Part shown: positions 1-5,605 of the stretch, one piece after another
Numbering within the stretch: position 1 is the first letter of the stretch
Layout: every line of letters begins with the position of its first letter
Assembly (NCBI GenBank): GCA_964621215.1
Contig: CAZULF010000092.1
Span: forward strand, 1-8,688
Source of the DNA: CAZULF01 sp964621215
GTDB taxonomy: Bacteria; Pseudomonadota; Gammaproteobacteria; UBA1113
Length of the DNA stretch: 8,688 nucleotides
Reading direction: 5' to 3'
Program-made: the position numbers and the translations under genes
Notes under the pieces: model-generated
What the model was told of the DNA's origin: nothing
What the model saw: the letters and a program-made list of their open reading frames with translations, nothing else
The model's database searches: none

Positions 1-800
1 TATTGTTGGCTGATGTGGGTGTTGAAACCACGCGTAAGTTGATTAATGATGTCGCCGAGCAAGTGAAACGTAAACAACTTTCTGATCCCGCCGTTCTATT
101 GCCCGCATTATCCCAAGTGATGCAAAATATATTAGAGCCAGTTGCTAAACCTCTAACTATCCCGGCTTCATCGCAACCATTTGTCTTGTTAGTGATAGGC
201 ATTAACGGCGCCGGCAAGACGACAACTATTGGTAAGTTAGCCAAATATCTACAAGCACAAGGTAAGTCAGTTATGCTGGCTGCAGGCGACACCTTCCGCG
301 CTGCGGCGACTGAGCAGTTACAAGTGTGGGGCGAACGCAATGATATTGTTGTTATTTCGCAACAAGCTGGGGCTGACAGTGCGTCAGTGGCTTTTGATGC
401 ATTACAGGCGGCTAAAGCGCGTAAAATGGATGTATTAATGGTAGATACTGCCGGCAGGTTGCACACCCAACATAACTTGATGGAAGAGCTGAAAAAAGTA
501 AAACGAGTTCTCACTAAACTGGATGCGACTGCACCGCATGAAGTGTTGTTGGTGTTGGATGCCAGTATCGGGCAAAATGCATTAACACAGGCCAAACAAT
601 TTCATCAAGCCATAGGTGTTACCGGTTTGGCGTTGACGAAATTGGATGGCACAGCTAAAGGCGGTATTATTTTTGCTATTGCCGAACAAATGGGTATTCC
701 CATTCGTTTTATTGGAATCGGCGAACAGATTGATGATTTACGCCCATTTACCGCGCAAGATTTTGTGAAGGCATTGTTTGAGGAGGGAGATGAAGGATGA
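1..800 (+). CDS. ftsY: FtsY, signal recognition particle receptor GTPase (5' end cut off by window)
   Basis: FtsY is the membrane-associated SRP receptor. It pairs with Ffh and uses GTP to hand nascent inner-membrane proteins to the translocon. The visible part covers the end of the helical N domain (ADVGVETTRK near residue 3) and the whole G domain. Counting from base 3, the motifs are GINGAGKT at 66-73 (P-loop), DTFRAAATEQL at 96-106 (the SRP-GTPase insertion region), DTAGR at 148-152, and TKLDGTAKGG at 212-221. The sequence closely follows E. coli FtsY from its NG domain to the C-terminus. The frame is open to the left edge, so the TTG near base 3 is an internal Leu codon and not a start. 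The N-terminal part, including any acidic A domain, lies outside the window. The stop overlaps the ftsE start as ATGA, which implies coupled translation. Identification is very secure. Confidence 0.97.
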   Translation, partial: LLADVGVETTRKLINDVAEQVKRKQLSDPAVLLPALSQVMQNILEPVAKPLTIPASSQPFVLLVIGINGAGKTTTIGKLAKYLQAQGKSVMLAAGDTFRAAATEQLQVWGERNDIVVISQQAGADSASVAFDALQAAKARKMDVLMVDTAGRLHTQHNLMEELKKVKRVLTKLDATAPHEVLLVLDASIGQNALTQAKQFHQAIGVTGLALTKLDGTAKGGIIFAIAEQMGIPIRFIGIGEQIDDLRPFTAQDFVKALFEEGDEG

Positions 801-1492
801 TCGAATTTGATAATGTTAGTAAGCGTTATCCTAATGGCTATGATGCTCTCAGACAAGTGAGCTTTGAAATTGGTAAAGGTGAAATGGCATTTCTAACGGG
901 ACATTCCGGCGCGGGTAAGAGTACGTTGTTAAAGTTAATTACCGTGATGGAGCGACCTACTGGGGGACGGGTTTTAGTAAATGGCTATAATCTAGCGCAA
1001 GTTCGCGAACGTAAAATTCCTTATTTACGTCGTTCAGTCGGCGTGATTTATCAAAACCCACATTTACTCAATGATCGTACTGTGTTTGACAATGTAGCTT
1101 TACCGTTGGTGATCGGTGGATATCATCCACAAGAAATTGGTCGACGTGTGCGTGCAGCATTGGATAAAGTGAGTTTGTTAAACAAAGAAAAATATTATCC
1201 GCAAGCCTTATCGGGTGGTGAACAACAACGTGTGGGTATCGCGCGCGCGGTAGTACATAAACCGTCGGTGTTATTGGCCGATGAGCCAACGGGTAATTTA
1301 GATCCACAATTATCAGCAGAAATCATGCAGTTATTCGAGCAATTTAATCAAGTGGGCGTCAGCATATTGATCGCTTCGCATGATTTAGCTTTGATCGGTC
1401 GATTACAACATCGCATTATGACCTTGCATCAAGGTAGCATGGTGAGTACAGGAGTCAAAATGGATTATGCAAATGAACCCGCGACAGTATAA
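797..1492 (+). CDS. ftsE: FtsE, cell-division ABC transporter ATPase
   Basis: FtsE is the cytoplasmic ATPase of the FtsEX complex. In E. coli that complex activates EnvC and its amidases at the septum, coupling division to peptidoglycan splitting rather than moving a substrate. The 231 residues show all ABC motifs: Walker A GHSGAGKST at 35-43, the Q-loop Gln at 86, signature LSGGEQQ at 138-144, Walker B VLLADEP at 158-164 with catalytic Glu163, the D-loop GNLD at 166-169, and the H-loop His195. Length is normal for the family (about 220-230). The ATG overlaps the ftsY stop by four bases. A strong AGGAGG at 781-786 and an AAGG immediately before the start supply ribosome binding from inside ftsY. 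The ATPase site appears fully intact. Confidence 0.97.
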   Translation: MIEFDNVSKRYPNGYDALRQVSFEIGKGEMAFLTGHSGAGKSTLLKLITVMERPTGGRVLVNGYNLAQVRERKIPYLRRSVGVIYQNPHLLNDRTVFDNVALPLVIGGYHPQEIGRRVRAALDKVSLLNKEKYYPQALSGGEQQRVGIARAVVHKPSVLLADEPTGNLDPQLSAEIMQLFEQFNQVGVSILIASHDLALIGRLQHRIMTLHQGSMVSTGVKMDYANEPATV

Positions 1493-2474
1493 AGCTGCAT
1501 CAGCAGAGAATGCACAACCGAAACGCAACCAATCTATTTATGAAAATGGATGGTCACTGTGGGTGCAACGACATCAACAAGCGTTTTTTGATAGCGTGAA
1601 AAAGTTTAAACGTGCGCCATTAGCCACTTTTTTGACGGTGGCAGTGATTGGAATATCGTTAGCATTACCCACATTATTATTGGTATTTTTACACAATGGA
1701 CAATTACTCAGTAATAGTTGGGGCGCTAGCACACAAATTTCATTATTTGTTAAAATGGACCAAACCGATCAATCGGTGCAACAACTGATTAATCGTTTAC
1801 AAGCCGATCCTGATATTGCATCAGTGTATTATGTGTCGCCGACAGAGGGATTGCAGCAATTTCAGCGTGCATCAGGGTTTTCTGATCTACAAAATGCATT
1901 GACAACGAATCCGTTACCTGCGGTATTAGAAATTAAACCCTCACCTCATCTACGCACATCCGATGCGGTACAACAGTTGGTAAATCAATTACAACATTTA
2001 CCGGAAGCTGATGTAGTGCAACTAGATATGCAATGGGTGAATCGACTATTTGCCATTATTGATTTAGCGCGACGTGCGGTGTTAGGTTTAGCTATGTTGT
2101 TAGGGTTGGGAGTGATCCTGATTATTGGTAACACCATCCGCTTGGCAACGCAAAACAACCGTGAAGAAATTGATATTATGAAATTGATCGGTGCGACCAA
2201 TGCCTTTGTGCGACGCCCCTTTTTATATACCGGTGTATTATATGGTTTAATGGGTGGTTTGGTGGCGTGGCTGGTGGTTGAAATTCTTTTTTGGTCATTG
2301 GCGTCCCCTATTTCACATTTAGCACAGTTGTATCAAACCACTATCGCATTAAAAGGGTTAGGATTTTTTGGTACTTTGCAGCTGTGGCTTTGTTCAGCTT
2401 TCTTAGGGTTCGCCGGCTCATGGTTGGTCGTTAATCGATATTTAAATGTCACAGCGGAGCAAGAAACAGCATGA
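1467..2474 (+). CDS. ftsX: FtsX, cell-division ABC transporter permease-like subunit
   Basis: FtsX is the inner-membrane partner of FtsE; its periplasmic loop recruits the cell-wall hydrolase activator. Its 335 residues fit the family. A basic, polar cytoplasmic N-terminus is followed by a membrane segment at about 52-75. A large periplasmic domain (about 76-203) follows, then three more membrane segments near 204-224, 253-277 and 302-322. The conserved cytoplasmic stretch NREEIDIMKLIGAT at 231-244, between the second and third segments, is a family hallmark. The chosen ATG lies 12 bases after an AGGAG at 1450-1454 and overlaps the end of ftsE by 26 bases. A second in-frame ATG at 1473 is also possible but further from the ribosome-binding site. 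The stop overlaps the rpiA start (ATGA). Confidence 0.95.
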   Translation: MQMNPRQYKAASAENAQPKRNQSIYENGWSLWVQRHQQAFFDSVKKFKRAPLATFLTVAVIGISLALPTLLLVFLHNGQLLSNSWGASTQISLFVKMDQTDQSVQQLINRLQADPDIASVYYVSPTEGLQQFQRASGFSDLQNALTTNPLPAVLEIKPSPHLRTSDAVQQLVNQLQHLPEADVVQLDMQWVNRLFAIIDLARRAVLGLAMLLGLGVILIIGNTIRLATQNNREEIDIMKLIGATNAFVRRPFLYTGVLYGLMGGLVAWLVVEILFWSLASPISHLAQLYQTTIALKGLGFFGTLQLWLCSAFLGFAGSWLVVNRYLNVTAEQETA

Positions 2475-3130
2475 CACCTCAAGACACCCAAAAACATCAA
2501 GCTGCTGAAGCGGTATTAAGTTATATCGAAGACAACATGATCATCGGTGTTGGCAGCGGCACCACCGTACATTATTTTATTGATGCGTTAGCTAAAATAA
2601 AAGGCCGAATTGATGGTGCAGTTGCCAGCTCCAATGAAACCGCTAAGCGATTAAAAGCAATGGGTATCCCGGTTTACGAATTAAATACCGTGGGTGAGTT
2701 ACCACTCTATATCGACGGTGCTGATGAAATCAATGCGCAATTACAGATGGTCAAAGGCGGTGGTGGTGCATTAACACGCGAAAAAATTATCGCGGCAGCA
2801 TCCAAACAATTTATCTGTATTGCCGATCAGTCTAAAAAAGTTGGCATCCTAGGTCGTTTTCCTGTGAGTGTTGAGGTTATTCCCATGGCACGCAGTTATG
2901 TTGCGCGTGAATTGGTTAAACTCGGCGGCGATCCGGAATACCGTGAAGATTTTATTACCGATAATGGCAATGTCATTCTGGATGTTCACAATCTTCAAGT
3001 CATGGAACCGATCAAGCTAGAACAACAAATCAATAATATCGCCGGCGTTGTCTGCAATGGTATTTTTGCTCAACGACCAGCGGATATTTTGTTGCTGGCA
3101 GGGGTACAGGGCGTGGAAGTTATAAAATAA
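2471..3130 (+). CDS. rpiA: Ribose-5-phosphate isomerase A
   Basis: RpiA interconverts ribulose 5-phosphate and ribose 5-phosphate in the non-oxidative pentose phosphate pathway, supplying nucleotide precursors in the cytoplasm. The 219 residues equal the E. coli length and align without gaps that matter. GVGSGTT at 26-32 is the phosphate-binding loop, YIDGADEIN lies at 80-88, and KGGGGALTREK at 95-105. The catalytic set Asp82, Asp85, Lys95 and Glu104 corresponds to E. coli Asp81, Asp84, Lys94 and Glu103. The ATG overlaps the ftsX stop, and a modest GGAG at 2456-2459 precedes it, so it is probably cotranscribed with ftsYEX. This position is unusual, because many gammaproteobacteria have rpoH after ftsX. 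A hairpin with a T-run begins inside its stop codon and likely ends the operon. Confidence 0.96.
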   Translation: MTPQDTQKHQAAEAVLSYIEDNMIIGVGSGTTVHYFIDALAKIKGRIDGAVASSNETAKRLKAMGIPVYELNTVGELPLYIDGADEINAQLQMVKGGGGALTREKIIAAASKQFICIADQSKKVGILGRFPVSVEVIPMARSYVARELVKLGGDPEYREDFITDNGNVILDVHNLQVMEPIKLEQQINNIAGVVCNGIFAQRPADILLLAGVQGVEVIK

Positions 3131-3148
3131 TCCCGATCGGGATTTTTT
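3129..3148 (+). terminator. Rho-independent terminator of the ftsY-rpiA operon, overlapping operator-like palindrome O1
   Basis: AATCCCGATCGGGATT (3129-3144) is a perfect palindrome that can fold as a 6-bp stem with a GATC loop. It runs directly into a stretch of T (T-run 3143-3148). It begins in the last two bases of the rpiA stop codon. The short stem and T-run fit an intrinsic terminator. The same sequence is also the best-matching relative of the palindrome in front of hipB (see 3228-3243), so it may serve as an operator at DNA level too. Confidence 0.65.
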
Positions 3149-3177
3149 GGCAGATTACCGACCAAGTTTAAGAAAAT

Positions 3178-3193
3178 CATCCCGAGCAGGGTT
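3178..3193. promoter_or_regulatory. Operator-like degenerate inverted repeat O2, at the -35 region of hipBA
   Basis: CATCCCGAGCAGGGTT keeps the left half (CATCCC) of the perfect repeat at 3228-3243. Its right half is shifted by one base and altered. It lies 49 bases after O1 and 50 before O3 and covers the region where the -35 contact would fall. Such a weaker copy upstream of the promoter fits a cooperative binding site for the HipB-like regulator. The assignment rests on similarity and spacing only. Confidence 0.45.
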
Positions 3194-3209
3194 ATTCTAA
3201 CGATAAGTA

Positions 3210-3218
3210 TGCTATACT
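3210..3218 (+). promoter_or_regulatory. Extended -10 promoter for hipBA
   Basis: TGCTATACT matches the extended -10 pattern TGn followed by TATACT (5 of 6 to TATAAT). No good -35 is seen at the right distance (GGTTAT at 3190-3195), as is common for extended -10 promoters. Transcription would begin near 3225, just before the palindrome at 3228-3243, leaving a leader of about 36 bases before hipB. Confidence 0.65.
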
Positions 3219-3227
3219 TAGATAAAA

Positions 3228-3243
3228 CATCCCTATCGGGATG
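3228..3243. promoter_or_regulatory. Operator-like inverted repeat O3, at the hipBA transcription start
   Basis: CATCCCTATCGGGATG has 6-base inverted arms around TATC. It sits immediately downstream of the predicted start of transcription, where bound repressor would block RNA polymerase. The arms recall the TATCC...GGATA operators bound by E. coli HipB, although the spacing between half-sites is shorter here (6 rather than 8). Autorepression by the downstream HipB-like protein, with HipA as corepressor, is the natural inference. Confidence 0.6.
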
Positions 3244-3260
3244 ATTATGGTAGAACGATT

Positions 3261-3509
3261 ATGACTATTACTGCAGCACAAGATTTCGGCTTGTTAATTA
3301 AAATCACACGCAAAAAAAGCAAGCTGACTCAAGCCGACCTTGCAGCGGCCTCCGGTTTAGGCGTGCGTTTTGTTCGCGAGCTGGAAAAAGGTAAGCCAAG
3401 CTGTCAGCTTGATAAGGCTTTACGGGTTGCTCAAATGCTAGGAATCAAACTAGAGGCAATCTTACCCAAAATGGATGTTTCGTTGTTACAACGTTATCAA
3501 GAAGGGTAA
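3261..3509 (+). CDS. hipB: HipB-like antitoxin, XRE-family helix-turn-helix regulator
   Basis: This is the antitoxin and autorepressor partner of the HipA-like kinase that follows it. The 82 residues form a single XRE/HTH_3 domain. The helix-turn-helix lies at about 22-44, beginning LTQADLAAASG, and GVRFVRELEKGK (34-45) is typical of the HipB/y4mF group of HipA-coupled regulators. In this family the protein binds inverted repeats in its own promoter as a dimer and sequesters HipA; three such repeats lie just upstream. The ATG is preceded only by a weak GGTAG at 3249-3253. No alternative in-frame start occurs upstream. A 7-codon open frame (3241-3264) overlaps this start codon and might couple translation. 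Only three bases separate it from hipA, so the two are one operon. The family is secure; the exact symbol is by analogy. Confidence 0.9.
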   Translation: MTITAAQDFGLLIKITRKKSKLTQADLAAASGLGVRFVRELEKGKPSCQLDKALRVAQMLGIKLEAILPKMDVSLLQRYQEG

Positions 3510-3512
3510 AGC

Positions 3513-4766
3513 ATGCAACAAAAACAACTTTCAGTGCGACTTTATGGTAAACCAGTAGGTACTCTAGAACAGCTTAGTTCGGGTAAATTGAGTTTTTGTT
3601 ATGATCATTCAGCGCACCAAATGATCTCTGTAGGAATGCCCATACGAGATGAGCCTTATGTTGGTGTGCAGTGTGAAGCGTTTTTTGGTGGACTACTACC
3701 TGAAAGTGAAACGGTAAAAAAAATTATTGCCAAGCGTTATGGTATTAGTCACATGAATACATTTTCTTTATTAAAAGCCATTGGTTATGATTGTGCCGGT
3801 GCCATCTCTTTTCATGCTATGGATGAACCTGTCAATCAACCGCAATCTTTTGCTTTAATTGGAAAAATACTGGATGAAAATGCACTCTATCAACATATCA
3901 AAGTATTGCCTAGTGAACCCTTGTTTCTTGGCTTTGAGGAATTAAGATTATCATTGGCGGGAGTACAAGATAAGGCGGCCATTTGTATGGTTGATAATCA
4001 AATGTTATTACCTACTAAGGGATGTCTAACCACGCATATTTTAAAGCCAGCCGTGACTGGATTCGAAGGTATTATAGAGAATGAATATTTTTGTCTTAAG
4101 TTGGCACATCGGATGGGCTTGCCTACACCTACTGTTGAAATTCGACAAATAAAAGATATCCAGGTTTTATTGATCGAAAGATATGATCGACGTATTGAAG
4201 AGGGTCGTGTTTCGCGTATTCATCAAGAAGACTTTTGTCAGGCATTAGGTGTTGTATCTTCAAAAAAATATCAAAATGAAGGTGGCCCGGGTTTTAAAGA
4301 GTGCTTTGCATTATTAAAAAGTACGTCACAACCTGCGATTAATCGTAATATGTTAATATCAGGATTAATTTTTAATTTTTTTATTAGTAGCATGGATGCA
4401 CACGCAAAGAATTTTTCATTACTACATGTTAATCCAGATTATATTGAACTAACTCCATTTTATGATCTCATTTGCACAGGAATTTATCCAACACTGAGTC
4501 AAAAAATGGCGATGAAAATAGGGAATCAGTATCATGCAGAAATGATTTTCTCAAGACATTGGCAACAGCTTGGTTTGGAGCTCGATTTTACCTATCCCGT
4601 ATTAAAAAAGCTAATTATAAAACAAGGAGAAACTCTCATAAAAGCCATGCAGTTGGAACGAGAAAATTTTATGCAAATTAAGCGAGATATTAGCACGATT
4701 GATAAAGTAATTGCTCGATTAAACAAAAATATTAGCGAGACATTAGAGCGATTGGAGAAAGGATAA
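3513..4766 (+). CDS. hipA: HipA-family serine/threonine kinase toxin
   Basis: HipA toxins are kinases with a PI3/4-kinase-like fold. The E. coli enzyme phosphorylates glutamyl-tRNA synthetase, triggering the stringent response and persistence; the target here is unknown. At 417 residues it is a full-length HipA. The N-terminal HipA_N region (about 1-100) contains FFGGLLPES at 57-65. The kinase region contains LSLAGVQDK at 146-154, where Ser147 corresponds to the autophosphorylated Ser150 of E. coli, and HILKP at 175-179 with the ATP-binding Lys178. Further on are ERYDRR at 222-227, the catalytic DAHAKNFS at 295-302 (Asp295 matching Asp309) and TPFYDL at 314-319 (Asp318 matching Asp332). All key residues are present, so it is probably active. 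GAAGGG just before the ATG gives a good ribosome-binding site. Base composition is more AT-rich than the ftsY-rpiA operon, consistent with acquisition. Confidence 0.94.
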   Translation: MQQKQLSVRLYGKPVGTLEQLSSGKLSFCYDHSAHQMISVGMPIRDEPYVGVQCEAFFGGLLPESETVKKIIAKRYGISHMNTFSLLKAIGYDCAGAISFHAMDEPVNQPQSFALIGKILDENALYQHIKVLPSEPLFLGFEELRLSLAGVQDKAAICMVDNQMLLPTKGCLTTHILKPAVTGFEGIIENEYFCLKLAHRMGLPTPTVEIRQIKDIQVLLIERYDRRIEEGRVSRIHQEDFCQALGVVSSKKYQNEGGPGFKECFALLKSTSQPAINRNMLISGLIFNFFISSMDAHAKNFSLLHVNPDYIELTPFYDLICTGIYPTLSQKMAMKIGNQYHAEMIFSRHWQQLGLELDFTYPVLKKLIIKQGETLIKAMQLERENFMQIKRDISTIDKVIARLNKNISETLERLEKG

Positions 4767-4793
4767 GTTGCCAGGGAGGCTGAGCTACGTTAT

Positions 4794-4802
4794 TGTTATA
4801 AT
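4794..4802 (+). promoter_or_regulatory. Extended -10 promoter for dps
   Basis: TGTTATAAT is a perfect extended -10 element about 40 bases before the dps start. A proper -35 at 16-18 bases is absent; TTGCCA at 4768-4773 is too far away. The element is enclosed by an inverted repeat, CTGAG (4780-4784) and CTCAG (4803-4807), which could be a regulator site or chance. A promoter without a -35 would also suit the stationary-phase sigma factor that often drives dps. Confidence 0.6.
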
Positions 4803-4842
4803 CTCAGTGTTGAATACACATCTTTAAAGAAGGAATCGAATT

Positions 4843-5319
4843 ATGCAAGTGAATATTGGAATTTCAGATGCACATAGAAAGCAGATTGCTGACGGTTTGG
4901 CCAAGTTGTTGGCTGATACTTATACATTGTATATTAAAACCCATAATTTTCACTGGAATGTGACCGGCCCAATGTTCCAGACGCTGCATCTGATGTTTGA
5001 AGGGCAATATCAAGCACTTGCTTTAGCTGTCGATGAAATTGCCGAACGTATTCGTGCCTTGGGTTTACCTGCCCCAGGCAGTTACAAACAGTTTTCCCAA
5101 CTCACTTGCATCCCTGAAGAGACGGGCGTGCCAGAGGCCAGCCAAATGATCCGTCAATTATTGGAAGGGCAAGAGGCGGTCACCCGTACGGCTAGAAATG
5201 TTCTGCCATTAGCAAATGATGCCAATGACCAACCGACTGTGGATTTATTGACCCGCCGCATGGAAGCGCATGAAAAAAATGCCTGGATGCTGAGAAGCTT
5301 ATTGGAAGGTGCTAAGTAA
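4843..5319 (+). CDS. dps: Dps-family DNA-protection / mini-ferritin protein
   Basis: Dps proteins form 12-subunit shells that oxidise and store iron with peroxide, protecting DNA under starvation and oxidative stress. The 158 residues have the family core THNFHWNVTGP at 33-43 followed by LHLMFEGQY at 48-56 and VDEIAERI at 63-70. The intersubunit ferroxidase ligands are all present: His37, His49, Glu53, Asp64 and Glu68 line up with E. coli His51, His63, Asp67, Asp78 and Glu82. The N-terminus is short and lacks the lysine-rich tail that lets E. coli Dps bind DNA, so direct DNA binding is doubtful. GAAGGA at 4829-4834, eight bases before the ATG, fixes the start. It has its own promoter after hipA and appears to be a single-gene unit. 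Confidence 0.95.
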   Translation: MQVNIGISDAHRKQIADGLAKLLADTYTLYIKTHNFHWNVTGPMFQTLHLMFEGQYQALALAVDEIAERIRALGLPAPGSYKQFSQLTCIPEETGVPEASQMIRQLLEGQEAVTRTARNVLPLANDANDQPTVDLLTRRMEAHEKNAWMLRSLLEGAK

Positions 5320-5330
5320 AGTGTAGAGTT

Positions 5331-5382
5331 GCGAGGCATTTCCTGGAGAGTAGCTTGATCTCTATAGCATGAGATTCCTCGC
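5331..5382. repeat. Imperfect inverted repeat / hairpin after dps
   Basis: GCGAGGCATTTC (5331-5342) can pair with GAGATTCCTCGC (5371-5382) over 12 positions with one mismatch and one G-U pair, leaving a 28-base loop. It begins 12 bases after the dps stop. It is not followed by a clean T-run, so it is a poor intrinsic terminator, but it could stabilise the dps mRNA 3' end. The right arm is also part of the repeat element at 5371-5466. Confidence 0.5.
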
Positions 5383-5466
5383 TGCTATTTACAAGGAGCT
5401 TACCGGGCCAACAGCTCTTTCTTGGCTATTGCTATTACAGGGATTGCTATGCTCGGAATGACGAGG
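5371..5466. repeat. Repetitive intergenic element split by a ~62-base insertion
   Basis: GAGATTCCTCGCTGCTAT (5371-5388) and TGCTATGCTCGGAATGACG (5445-5463) look like the two halves of one short palindromic repeat of the ATTCCTCGC...GCTCGGAATGACG kind. I recall similar repeats from intergenic DNA of several intracellular bacteria. The halves share the hexamer TGCTAT (5383-5388 and 5445-5450), as a target duplication or slippage event would leave. A third TGCTAT at 5430-5435 starts a partial copy (TGCTATTACAGGG against TGCTATTTACAAGG), which favours slippage. Family identity is from memory and unverified. Confidence 0.4.
5393..5424 (+). terminator. Possible intrinsic terminator downstream of dps
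   Basis: AAGGAGCT (5393-5400) pairs with AGCTCTTT (5413-5420), including one G-U pair, around a 12-base loop. The 3' arm runs into TTTCTT, giving a terminator-like outline. The stem is short in GC and the T-run is interrupted, and the hairpin lies within the insertion that splits the repeat element. It is the best terminator candidate for dps but weak. Confidence 0.3.
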
Positions 5467-5497
5467 GGACCGGATAATTACCAATAATATTGAGATC

Positions 5498-5514
5498 GTT
5501 AAGAATCTCTTAAT
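5498..5514 (+). promoter_or_regulatory. PmrA-box-like direct repeat upstream of the giant gene
   Basis: GTTAAG, five bases, then CTTAAT matches the PmrA box pattern YTTAAK-N5-YTTAAK at every specified position but the first. A TACAAT -10 candidate lies 10 bases downstream (5525-5530) with no usable -35, as expected for an activator-dependent promoter. In Legionella and Coxiella PmrA controls many secretion-system and effector genes. The region is AT-rich, so chance is possible. The same bases also form a weak TTAAGA-ATC-TCTTAA hairpin followed by five T, an alternative reading as a weak terminator. Confidence 0.35.
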
Positions 5515-5524
5515 TTTTATCCGT

Positions 5525-5530
5525 TACAAT
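5525..5530 (+). promoter_or_regulatory. Candidate -10 for the giant gene
   Basis: TACAAT matches the -10 consensus at five of six positions and would start a leader of roughly 70 bases. No recognisable -35 is at 16-18 bases upstream. The call depends on an activator such as the one suggested by the site at 5498-5514 and is therefore tentative. Confidence 0.3.
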
Positions 5531-5605
5531 GGAACCAGAAACAAAAAATCGCATTGTTAGGGTGCACTAGAATAATTTAAACCCCCTAGTCAATAGGAGA
5601 ACTTA

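Larger units (their letters stand above)
5320..5605. other. Intergenic region between dps and the giant open frame
   Basis: This gap holds no convincing gene. Its left two thirds (5331-5470) contain an imperfect hairpin and a split repetitive element. The right third is AT-rich and contains a PmrA-box-like direct repeat, a TACAAT -10 candidate and the ribosome-binding site of the large gene. A 30-codon frame at 5369-5461 lies entirely inside the repeat material and lacks a ribosome-binding site. Confidence 0.6.

Noticed and set aside
3..5. TTG as a start codon for FtsY
   Set aside because: The frame is open to the window edge and this residue aligns to an internal Leu of the FtsY N domain; the real start lies upstream of the window.
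605..856. Minus-strand frames within ftsY/ftsE, and similar ones at 1068-1307, 1985-2200 and 5154-5339
   Set aside because: All are antisense to well-identified genes and show no family features.
4472..4681. 69-codon + strand frame inside hipA
   Set aside because: It lies in another frame of a hipA gene whose conserved motifs prove the main frame; no ribosome-binding site or recognisable domain.
5369..5461. 30-codon frame encoding a small hydrophobic peptide (ALSWLLLLQGLL core)
   Set aside because: It has no ribosome-binding site at a usable distance and lies wholly inside the split repetitive element, so it is most likely fortuitous.
5499..5518. TTAAGA-ATC-TCTTAA hairpin plus T-run as a terminator
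   Set aside because: Only two GC pairs in the stem make it weak; the same bases fit a regulator direct repeat better, so it is mentioned only as an alternative.
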